A DNA stretch of 64,000 nt from NCBI GenBank assembly GCA_963693365.1, contig CAVNZM010000005.1, positions 9,672,001 through 9,736,000 of the forward strand, given 5' to 3'. Source of the DNA: Amoebidium appalachense. Its lineage: Eukaryota; Ichthyosporea. The notes beneath the pieces are model-generated. The model was given only the letters and a program-made list of their open reading frames with translations, was not told where the DNA came from and did not search any database. Position numbers and translations under genes: made by a program. This document shows, piece by piece, positions 54,862 to 64,000 of the stretch (within the stretch, counting starts at the first letter, position 1; each line of letters starts with the position of its first letter).

Positions 54862-54956
54862 CACACCAGGCAAATTGCCATGCTTGACTGGACGTCCGGA
54901 CATCAAAACACACCAGGCAAATTGCCTTGCTTGAATGGACGTCCGGACATCAATCC
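54862..54956 (+). repeat. two tandem copies of a unit of about 48 bp
   Basis: CACACCAGGCAAATTGCC, then TGCTTGA(C/A)TGGACG and TCCGGACATCA, occurs twice. TCCGGA and GGACGTCC are small palindromes within the unit. Confidence 0.85.
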
Positions 54957-55299
54957 AGAAGGGCACATGTGACTCATGTTTTATGTAAGATCTATATCTA
55001 GACCACCACCGACAGAGAATCTAATCTGGACCAGGGAAGGGTCAACGACTTTGTGATAACATTCAAACATATCTCGGTCCAGCCGAGCTTCGCCTCCATT
55101 GACAGATCACAAATACATGTGCACATTAGCGATCACCCCATATAACAACTGAACACTATGCATCATAAGATCTATCATAAGATCCTTCAACGTTCATATC
55201 AGGTAGAATATTTAGATATCGATGGGCTGTAGACATATTGATCACTGCTCCCTCCATGTACATGCCATATTGAAAACATGCCTATTCAGACTCTATAAT

Positions 55300-55385
55300 T
55301 AACTACACGAATACAACGCACGGATACACAAATACAACGCACGAACACACGAATACAACGCACGAATACACGAATATAACACAAA
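55300..55385 (+). repeat. tandem CACGAATACAACG-type repeat
   Basis: Four to five copies of a unit of about 22 bp with ACACGAATACAACGCACG variants. Confidence 0.8.
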
Positions 55386-56044
55386 CAGCAGCATTCCACG
55401 AAAAATAAGCCATTAACATTATGCCACTCCAGGTAACATTCTTTACTATTCTCTATCAATTGTTCTATGGTAACAACCCCCCCCCCCCCCCCGTTTGCCT
55501 GCCCACCTGCCCACAGAAATTTCGCTAAACCTCGCTAAACCGTTATCTACCAATCAACAAGTAGTACTAAACTGCTGTATAAAAACACTCGGCACAGTAA
55601 GAGGTTTTTAGTTGTGTGTAAGGTCAACTGTGTGCATGCATGCAAGAATTGGTGTGCTTGTTTGTGTGTACCTACATATATACACATGCATTACTAGGTG
55701 GGTGTCGGGCGTGTTTGTGTGTGTGCATGTATGCATGTGCCTGTAACCCTGAGCATGCGCATGCATGTGCTTCCGAATTTTAAGACACACCCGTCGAGCC
55801 TGGGCTGGTGTGGTTTGCTCCTGTCCATGCCTAGTTCTTGCGTGGGTATATATGTTTGTTGTTGTTGCTTGTAGACACAGAGGATAGACGAACTATTCTT
55901 CCATGGGAGTCGACAGTTTGGGTGCAGTGTAGTTTCTGCTGCAGAGCACAAACACAACAATATGTTAGAGGGGACAACACAGAGCTGGAAAACGGAAGGC
56001 ATTGAAGTGGGGGAGGAGGGGGGCGGGAATAGGGGAGGGGGGAT

Positions 56045-56085
<41 letters not shown>

Positions 56086-56197
56086 GGAGAGAGAGAGAGA
56101 GAGAGAGAGATCTAGAACAGTCCTTATCTTAGTACTCCCTCTTTTCACCCTTTCAAACCAACAGCATTCTAAACACCTGTGAAATTGTTCCCGTCCC

Positions 56198-56301
<104 letters not shown>

Positions 56302-56406
56302 GAACTCTCCAAATAGTGTGAAGGAGATCAACATGGGAAAGAGAACGAGAAGTGGGATGGATTACTGGGGGCGGTGGTAGCTGGTAAAGAGGGGAGAGAG
56401 GGGGGG

Positions 56407-56695
56407 TTTGAATGCGGAACACGGCACGAAGTACGCATACACGACGAGAAGCATGGTGCAGGACACATGCAAAGGCAAACATTCAAGTATGCAACATCAG
56501 CCATGTGCACAGTATGCGTCATAAGCAGAGCCCATCCTCAGGGAGGACCCAAGTCATCAATTGCGTCTGAGTTTCGACCCCTTAGCCCGCGTATATACGA
56601 CGCTCCAACTCAGACAGCAGCATCAACTGAACTTGGGCGGGTCAACCCGTCTTGATCAAAGACGAGCAGGGTTGCTTATGCAAGCAAGGTGAGCA
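56407..56695 (-). repeat. R1 interspersed repeat copy, minus orientation, with extended 5' part
   Basis: Reverse-complement match to 10918-11166, including GAGCCCATCCTCAGGG, GAGTTTCGACCCC and ACGAGCAGGGTTGCTTATGC. Shorter tail-only copies follow at about 57018-57070 and 57128-57180. A segment of about 90 bp to its left (56298-56403) recurs at 56758-56863. Confidence 0.75.
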
Positions 56696-57188
56696 ACACG
56701 GTGAAGATGTGTGTGCAAACTAAAGCAGTGCAGCGAAAAATGCGTATGTGCTTAGGGGGACTCTCCAAATAGTGTGAAGGAGATCAACATGGGAAACAGA
56801 ACGAGAAGTGGGATGGATTACGGGCGGCGGTGGTAGCTGGTAAAGAGGGGAGAGAGGGGGGGTGAGGGAGGGGGAAGGGATCGGTGGATGCATAGAGCAG
56901 ATGGTGGTTGGCGGATAAAAAAGGGGATGAGAAAGACAGGCGGGAAAAGTGTGGGGGAAAAAAGCAAGAATAAGACGGAGAGGGGGATGGGGAAGGGGGG
57001 GGGGGGAAGGGGGGGGGTTGTAGAATATGGCATAGAGAACCAAGTACAAATCCACGACGGACAACACAAATACAGAGAGAAGGAGAGAGGGGGGGAAGGG
57101 GGGGGGGGGGGGGGGGGAAGGGGGGGGGTAGTGTGCGAAACATAGTGCAAAGCACAAACTCACAACGGACAACACCAGCCAGAGGGGG

Positions 57189-57227
<39 letters not shown>

Positions 57228-57321
57228 TGTGTGTGTCTTGGGACGGGAAGGCGGAGGGGGAAGGGAGGTGGAAAGGGGAGGGGGGGGGGGGGGGGGAGGG
57301 GGGGGTTGGACAAAAGCATAC

Positions 57322-57630
57322 TTTCGTGCCCTATAGCCATTGACCGATGTCCTCAACACGACGTTATCCGCATGCAATTTATCCATTTCCTCCCTCACAT
57401 CCTTCAACAAATCAACCACCCCCACCAACTGCATCGCCAAGATGTCCGTCGTCAAACGGGGAATATCCCCCCCGCCACTCCCTTGAGCCCCCCCCCGATC
57501 CAAATTCCAACGTGTTTAACCCATACCCGTGAACACCCACGCTTGATGTTGGGGTTATGAGGTTTGACCAGGATGAATTTGAGGTGGTGGAGGTGGTGGT
57601 GGTTGTGTGGTGGAGAGAGGAAAAGGAGAA

Positions 57631-57668
<38 letters not shown>

Positions 57669-58246
57669 CGGGATGGTCGGAGAAACTTGCAGAAGAAATG
57701 GGTGTGGTAGGTTGTTTGTTTTCGGTTTTGGAGATGTGGGCTGCGGCGGCCCCGGCAGTGGTGGTTTTGGGTGGAAGCGGGGGTGCACGATCTTCCTCCT
57801 GCAGAATGCAAAAGAAAAAAAAAAGATTATAACTACGTTTTTCTTGCGCAAAAAAGCAACCCTCCCTCCCTCCCCTCTCCTATGCGCGCACACGCACACA
57901 TACACGAACATGCCCGTGCACACGCGCGTGTGCGCACCCACGCACACACATCCATGCGGACTCACACACGCAGACGCGCACAACGGCACACACATTTACA
58001 AGGTCACCCACCTACCTACTCATAACCACTGAACATCCTCATTCTGTATCCTTCCCGTAAGATTTCTCTCGTACCCACAAAAATATCACGCTCAACACAC
58101 ACACATTCATCGTGCACACATCATGAAACACCCATCCGCACCCGGCTTTTACACGATTCGATTAACCACCCTGCCCCTCCCCCCCACCGACCCCACCCAC
58201 CCATCCCACCCCCCCCCCCCCCCCCCCCCCCACACACACGCCCGCG

Positions 58247-58282
<36 letters not shown>

Positions 58283-59681
58283 CACCCCCCCTTCCCCCAA
58301 CAAATACACACGTGCGCACCACACACACACTCACCTACCCCCGTCCCCCCCCCCCCCTCTCCTCCCCCCCCCCTCCCCCCCCCCCCCCCCCTTCCCCCCA
58401 CACACACAGCCACCCACCCACCTGCTTCCTTGCCAATCTGACCCTCAACCCATCCGCCTCCAACCTCAGTGACTCCGCCTCTTCCTGTACCCCCTTCACC
58501 TGTCCTAACAGTTTCCCGTTCTCTCTCACCAACACCGCAACCTGTTTCTCCTTCTCCCCAACCGTTCTTTCCAACTCTGCACGTTGGCTCATAACATGAA
58601 CCAGTTCCTTTTCCTTTTCTCTCAACCGCGCAAGCAGAATCGCTTCCGTAACATTCACGCCCTCCGACGCCGATTTCAGAGCCTCCACGCGCCGTTCGAG
58701 GTAATCGGGGGAGTTTTCCGATCGCGCAAGCGTAGATTGGATCTGCATTTCGATCTCGTCGAGTAGGAGAAGTAGGCGTTGGTTGTCTTGGTCAGAGAGG
58801 GATATGTTCGATTCGTGCCGACGGAGTGACTCTGTGAGTTCCTCTTGACGTTCGAATAGACGGTGGTAGGAATTTTCAAGATCCGACAGCTGTGGTTGTG
58901 ATGGGGAGAAGGGGGGGGGGGGGGGGGGGGGGAGGGGGGGGAGGGGGGGGAGGGGGGGGGGGGGGGGGGGGGAAAGAGGGAGGGACGGGAAGTGAAAGGG
59001 GGGGGGGGGGGCGGGGGTATGTGAGAATGCGAATTTACGGTACTGAGTGTCAAGGTGAACAGGGGAAAAAAATGCTATGTCCAAGCACGTGCAAGAGGGT
59101 GTGCAATAGGCGGAGTGCTCGCTTTTAATCGCGGGGGGGGGGGGGGGGGGGGGGGAGGGATGTGGAGACGAATACAAGAGAGATAGAAAGAAGAGGGCAT
59201 GCTTCAAATGGTTAAAATCAGGTTTATTTATTTGATATAAGGCACCATAGGAGATAAGGACATAAGAAGACCGCAAGAAAAGGCACAACCATCTGTGGAT
59301 GGTCGAGCACCGGAAGCGCCTAAGCGGAAGGAAGAGGAGAGAGCTAGGCGTCCTGAAAAGGTTTTCCCCCTTTGTCTTTATTATTGTTGTTGTTATTTAT
59401 TTATTTATTTTGGGGGGAGGGGAAGGGGGGGGGGGGGGGGGGGGGGGGGGGGATTGAGAGGGAGAGAGAGAGTTTTTAATTCACACCTGTGTGCGCAACA
59501 GGTCAGCTTCCATTTCAGCGTCGTGCAAGCGTGCCTGCATGGAGCCTATGGTGAGCCTCAGGTCTCTGTTTGTGCGTTGAGTGGACATGTGGCTGTAGTG
59601 GAGGGCTGTAAGCTGGGTCACTAGGTCTTCGATGAGGGTGTCCTTGGTGGTTAGCTGCTCACGAAGCATCTGTGTGTACGT

Positions 59682-59712
<31 letters not shown>

Positions 59713-59772
59713 GGAGGGGGGAGGGGGGGAGGCGTGTATGTGTGTGCATGTAGGTGTACGTGTAGGTGTGTG

Positions 59773-59859
<87 letters not shown>

Positions 59860-60716
59860 ATGCGGGTGTAGATGTGAGCGTAGGTGTGTGTGTGTGTGTG
59901 TGTGTGTGAAATGCATGTGTTTATGTGTGTTTGTGTGTGTGTATGTGTGTGTCCGTGTACACATGGTGTGTGATTCTGTGTTTGTGTGGTGTGTGGGTTG
60001 GGTGGGCAGATCATGTCAGTAGCATTCGGGTGAATTTCGCAGAATAGAAAGGCGGAAACCACCTATTATGAGTTTGACCAATATTTTCACAGCTTTTATA
60101 TTAAACCAACTCCGTATCTATCATTTTAGCGTCTGGGCGGCGAGCATCCATGAGCCACATTTCCCATATTGCTCTGACCAATCAATAGACTCTATTCAAT
60201 TGTGTTAAATACCGAGACTGGCCTATGTCGACATCCAACAAAGCCTGCCCTCACCCCGGCTATTTTCGCACCATTTTCTGGGCACCTAAACGGCTGCGTG
60301 AAAAACTGTGCACGAAATGACGTCACCAATTTGACTCACAGCCCAGACACTAAAATGGTAGATACGGACCTTGCTTTAATGTTTGTTAACCGTCTTCTCA
60401 TGCCCACTCTTGCCCTTGATTTGGCTACGTACAGCATTTGGCTCCTTTGAAATTCCTTGGAAAATTCCGGGAAAACACACGTTGAAATGAAATTGTGTAC
60501 TTTTGCATTAAACGGTTGCCTGATGTTCTTCTCTGAGAGGTGCGGTATGGCTGGGGGATGTCCATATTCACACGTACACACACGTGCTCGTGAAGATGTA
60601 CCTGTACACAACCACGCCCACCCCAGCCTTTACATGCACACACACACACACGCTAACACACACACACGTGCGCGCGCGCGTGCACACACACACACACACA
60701 CACACCTATGCGCACA

Positions 60717-60747
<31 letters not shown>

Positions 60748-60809
60748 ACACAAACACAGACACACACACACACACCCCTCCCATCCGCCCGCCCACCCAC
60801 CCACACATA

Positions 60810-60847
<38 letters not shown>

Positions 60848-61572
60848 CCCCCCCTCCCCCCTCACACACACACACACACACCCACCTGTATGGAGTTCTC
60901 CTTCACCCCCATATGGTACGTCAGTATCCCCTCCAAACTATCCAAATCCACATCCCTCGGTTTCAACAAAAAGGACTTTCTCCTCCTTTCCGCCGACGAG
61001 AAACCTGCAGATCTTCCACCCCCTTCCACGGGCTTCCGTTTGCTCGCACGTGCCACCACCTCCCTATATTCCCGCTCAACCTCATCCCGCCCAATCACGC
61101 GCGACGCTCGGAGCGTTGCGGGCCTTCCCTTGAAATCCGCACGGGATTTAGATTGACCCTTTTCCGTATCAGGGATTTGATTGGGCGACTCAGGGGTTGG
61201 GGGAACCGGGGTATGTGCCGGTGTCGGGGTGGACGATGACGTAGTTGGGGTGGTGGGTGGGAGCAGGCTGGTTAGGGAGCTGGAGTAGGGGATGCTGGGC
61301 TGGGGCTGAGGGAGGGGGGGGGGGTTAGGAAAAGTTATAGAGCACCGAAGGGTGGGGGGGAGGAAGGGGGGGGGGGGGGGGGGAGGGGGGTAGACATGAG
61401 AGAGGGAGGTCGGTGGGGGAAAAGGGAGCAAAGAGGGGGTGATGCATTCGATTCTTTCATGACGGGGTTAGGGAATATAGAGGGAACAGCACAGTGGGGA
61501 GATTGGGGGGGGGGGGGGGGGGGGGGGGGAGGGGGAGGAGGGGGAGAGGGAGGGAGGGAGGGGGGAGGGAGG

Positions 61573-61640
<68 letters not shown>

Positions 61641-61716
61641 CCCTGGCTGACAGAAAGGGTGGCGGGCAGGAGGAAGGGCGGGGGGAATAAGTACCATAGC
61701 AGAACACGATGGGGGT

Positions 61717-61754
<38 letters not shown>

Positions 61755-62611
61755 TGTGTGTGTGTGTATATGTGTTAAGCGCGGGGGGGGGGGGGGGGGG
61801 GGGGGAGGGGGGGGGGGGATAAGTACCCTCGGAATCGGGTCATTGCCGACGATGCACCTCACCACCGACTCACCCATGTCACGTGGGGAGGCAGATATCC
61901 ATTGGTCGGCGGCAGGTTTCTCGATGTTGATTGGTAGAGTGCGAAGGACGATGAAGTCACTGTCGATCTTGGACGGTGATTGGTTGTCTTTGGGGCCCAT
62001 GAGAGACACTGCGTGGGTGGTGGTGGGAATGAGTTAAACCAACCACCGCTTCTCCCATTTTACCTTCTGGGCGCTGACCACCCGAGAGCCACATTTCTCA
62101 GATGCGTTTGACCAATCAAGAGACTCAATCAAATTGTGTCACATTACCGATGTCGACATACGACAGAGCCAGCTTCAGCCCAGCCTACTTTCGCGTCCTT
62201 TTTCAGATCTCGGCTACACGGCGTAATGAAAATTGTGCACAGAGGTCACCGATGTGGCTCGCCGCCCAGCGGTTAAAATGGGAGTAGTGGTGGTTGCTTA
62301 AATGGTTGTTTTGGTGTGTATTGGGCTGCTAACTTCCTCGCTACCTAACATAGAGAGAATGTGCTTTTGGGCCGAACTCATTATATGTGGATGGGCTGCT
62401 CATGAGGCCAACGCAAAAAATAGTCGGAGTGGAGCAAAGAGGAGAGGGGAAAGGGGGGAGGGGAGAAAAAGAGAGGAGAGAGAGAGAAAGAGGCCGAGGG
62501 AGGGGGTGCGGAGGGGGAAAGGCACGGGGCAAGAGCGCGAGGGTGAGAAAAGGAGAGGAAGAGTGAGAGACAAGGGGGGGGGGGGGGGGTTTGGGTGTGA
62601 GAGAGAGAGAG

Positions 62612-62643
<32 letters not shown>

Positions 62644-62652
62644 TGTGTGTGT

Positions 62653-62699
<47 letters not shown>

Positions 62700-63455
62700 C
62701 CAGAGTGAGAGAAAGGGGGAGAGAGAGCGAGAGAGGGGAAGAGAGAAAGGGGGAGGGGGGAGAGTGAGTGAGTGAGTGAGTGAGTGAGTGTGTGTGTGTG
62801 TGTGATGGGGCTTGAGAAGGGGGGTGCCAGAGGGGGGAGGGGGGAGAGGGGGGAGGGAGCAAAAGTGGAAGGAGGGGGGTTACCTTCAAGGGTTGCACAG
62901 CCACCAGGCATGACGACGGCAGCCCAAGGCTTGAGGATATACTCGTGCCTCCCAGACACAAAGTCCGCCTTGAAAAGAACAGGCTCCGTCCCCCCGTTTG
63001 TTAGAGTCATCTGTTGCGTATTCTCCCCATTCTCTACAGTAAAAAATGGCGAGTTTTGATCAATTTGTTGCATTTACGTTTTCGTTTCCTCTGCCCTCCA
63101 TTTACCTCTCCCCCCCCCCCCCCCCCTCCTCCTCCTCCCCCTCACCCATATGCAAATACCCCCCCCCCCCCCCCCCCCCCCTCCCCCGGCACTGCTGCAC
63201 GCACACGACTTCCTTGCCACTGTGCACATACACACAAACCAGCACACAACACACAGACCTAGCATCTCCCTCGCACCCCCATCCCTCCATTACACACCCA
63301 GCCAGCAACCACCCCCCCCCCCCCCTCTCTCTCTCTCTCTTTCTCTACCCACCTGAGAATGTCAGCATGTCCTGTGGCATGGACAGCAGATGGCTCCTAA
63401 TGACCTTGCACACAAACCGCACCTGTCCAAACTCCTGCTTGGTGGCCGCAGCCCA
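57322..63455 (-). CDS. MSP/VAP-like domain and coiled-coil protein, partial, 7 exons located
   Basis: Minus-strand exons in gene order: 63455-63353, 63033-62884, 62008-61827, 61305-60886, 59669-59487, 58889-58422, 57798-57322. Phases agree at every junction. An N-terminal part (TKQEFGQVRFVCKVI) leads into a major-sperm-protein/VAP-like beta domain (MTLTNGGTEPVLFKADFVSG, YILKPWAAVVMPGG, SKIDSDFIVLRTLPI). Next come a Pro/Thr-rich then basic linker (SAERRRKSFLLKPRDVD), two long coiled coils (LREQLTTKDTLIEDLVTQL; LLDEIEMQIQSTL to LRLEADGLRVRLARKQ), a low-complexity exon with about 12 Asn, and a further coil (LKDVREEMDKLHADN). MSP domains bind peptide motifs at membranes or filaments, so a tethering or scaffold role is inferred. 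The last located exon has an apparent one-base frameshift at a G9 tract (57487-57495). Both gene ends lie outside the located exons, and the 5' end probably lies beyond 64000. Confidence 0.75.
57641..57667. repeat. (GTT)n coding array encoding poly-Asn
   Basis: On the minus strand this is (AAC)n inside the coiled-coil gene's exon. The alternative frames would read poly-Gln or poly-Thr; phase from the upstream exon selects Asn. Confidence 0.8.
58215..58400. repeat. poly(C) and CA blocks in the intron of the coiled-coil gene
   Basis: Poly(C) on the plus strand, so poly(G) on the sense strand here, right after the donor at 58421. Confidence 0.85.
59690..59910. repeat. (TG)n array upstream of coiled-coil exon 5
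   Basis: On the sense (minus) strand this is (CA)n leading through a short poly(C) to ACACACAG, the acceptor at 59670. The TG array at about 59776-59858 is nearly perfect. Confidence 0.9.
60111..60368. mobile_element. MITE-like element C1 in an intron of the coiled-coil gene
   Basis: 258 bp with terminal inverted repeats of about 28 bp: TCCGTATCTATCATTTTAGC at the left, and TCCGTATCTACCATTTTAGT as the reverse complement of the right end, both continuing GTCTGGGC. The interior includes CCACATTTC, GACCAATCAA, ATGTCGACAT and TGACGTCACC. A diverged relative lies at 62035-62300. Confidence 0.75.
60640..60780. repeat. (CA)n-rich block followed by poly(C) at 60810-60870
   Basis: CA repeats with GCGC variants. 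The block lies downstream (in gene direction) of the donor at 60885, within the intron between exons 4 and 5. Confidence 0.85.
61580..61635. repeat. (GA)n array with flanking GGGA and poly(G)
   Basis: GA of about 55 bp, preceded by poly(G) at about 61505-61530, in the intron between exons 3 and 4; TG and poly(G) lie at about 61720-61820. Confidence 0.9.
62035..62300. mobile_element. MITE-like element C2 in the next intron of the same gene
   Basis: Ends are inverted repeats around CTCCCATTTTA and CTGGGCG. The interior aligns with C1 through AGCCACATTTC, TTTGACCAATCAA, GACTCAA, TGTCGACATA, TTTTCGC/TTTCGCG and TGTGCAC. The two copies are clearly diverged, so they are old insertions of one family. 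Confidence 0.7.
62430..62880. repeat. purine-rich GA/TG/GAGT block
   Basis: GA-rich sequence, a short poly(G) at about 62575-62589, TG and GAGT arrays at 62640-62800. It occupies the rest of the intron up to exon 2 of the coiled-coil gene. Confidence 0.85.
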
Positions 63456-63459
63456 CTGT

Positions 63460-63504
<45 letters not shown>

Positions 63505-63944
63505 GGGGGGAGGGGGGGGGAGAAAGAGAGAGAGAGAGGGGGGGGGGGAGGGAGAGAGAGGGGGGGGGGGGGGGGGGGAGGGGTGCGTGTGTATGTGGGA
63601 GAGTGAGCGATTGAGTGAGCATGTGTGAGTGTCAGTGGGTGAGTGAGTGAGTGAGTGTGTGTGTGTGTATGTAAGTGCGCTTGAAACAGTAAGGCAAGGC
63701 AACAAGTTAGAACCCAGAAAAAACATGTTTTGGTTTCGATTTCCGTTTGTTTCCTACAATTCTCCCCTCGTCCTCACTTTTCAGGCACGGAGAAGCGGAT
63801 GCAAACACAAGAAATAAAATCGCGTACTTGGCGCACAAAGCAAAGCACCCTAGTTTGACCCAACTCTGTTAGTTTTCAATTTTCAATTTTATCCAAAAGC
63901 CTTTCTAATCTTCTCCTTTCGTGGTGGTAGTGGTGGCAGAGTGT

Positions 63945-63991
<47 letters not shown>

Positions 63992-64000
63992 GGGGGGAGG
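63456..64000. other. intronic right edge of the window
   Basis: (TG)n and poly(G) at 63457-63503, GA/poly(G) mix to about 63585, GAGT/TG to 63670, then about 230 bp of unique sequence and a (TG)n array from 63953. No further coiled-coil gene exon was recognised here; the first exon(s) presumably lie beyond the window. Confidence 0.4.

Overview
This window is nuclear DNA from an intron-rich eukaryote, probably a protist or alga; I cannot name the lineage. Coding sequence occurs as short GT-AG exons, mostly 50-250 bp, set in introns made largely of simple-sequence DNA: poly(C)/poly(G) runs, (CA)n/(TG)n, (GA)n and tetranucleotide arrays. No bacterial, organellar, CRISPR or tRNA features were seen. 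Most of the longest open reading frames are translated microsatellites (His-Thr, Cys-Val, Pro, Gly, Arg-Glu, Ser-Leu) and were discarded. Gene models were built by joining exons at splice sites and checking that codon phase is kept.

Layout. (1) 248-7183, minus: complete eight-exon CDC123 (338 aa). (2) 7184-8321: microsatellite-poor divergent intergenic region. (3) 8322-14619, plus: complete five-exon AP-2 sigma subunit (142 aa, the usual length). (4) 14620-18211: intergenic, with the last exon of an unidentified plus-strand gene (about 15912-16141) that has its own AATAAA. (5) 18212-36265, plus: methionine synthase reductase (MTRR) in 20 located exons; one flavodoxin-domain exon could not be found. 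(6) 35431 to about 42330: a tandem duplication of about 3.5 kb that duplicates the terminal MTRR exon. (7) 42910-45361, minus: two-exon GT14 (core-2/I-branching or xylosyltransferase type) glycosyltransferase with a signal anchor. (8) 47647-51188, minus: an unidentified exon with an internal frameshift, an unidentified terminal exon, and a second frameshifted GT14 terminal exon. (9) about 52000-55500: nearly microsatellite-free, with a small intronless acidic-protein gene, a repeated poly(A)-containing element and many short tandem duplications. (10) 57322-63455, minus: a gene open at both ends encoding an MSP/VAP-like domain, a basic linker and long coiled coils.

The genes look like ordinary housekeeping or endomembrane genes (translation-initiation assembly, endocytosis, methionine cycle, Golgi glycosylation, cytoskeletal or membrane scaffold) and show no shared pathway. 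The unusual biology is in the non-coding architecture. Introns repeatedly start with a donor followed by poly(C) and end in a (CA)n array whose last CAG is the splice acceptor. Two unrelated genes carry degenerate tandem copies of one of their exons. Several small inverted-repeat elements and an interspersed repeat ending in a poly(C) run lie in introns.
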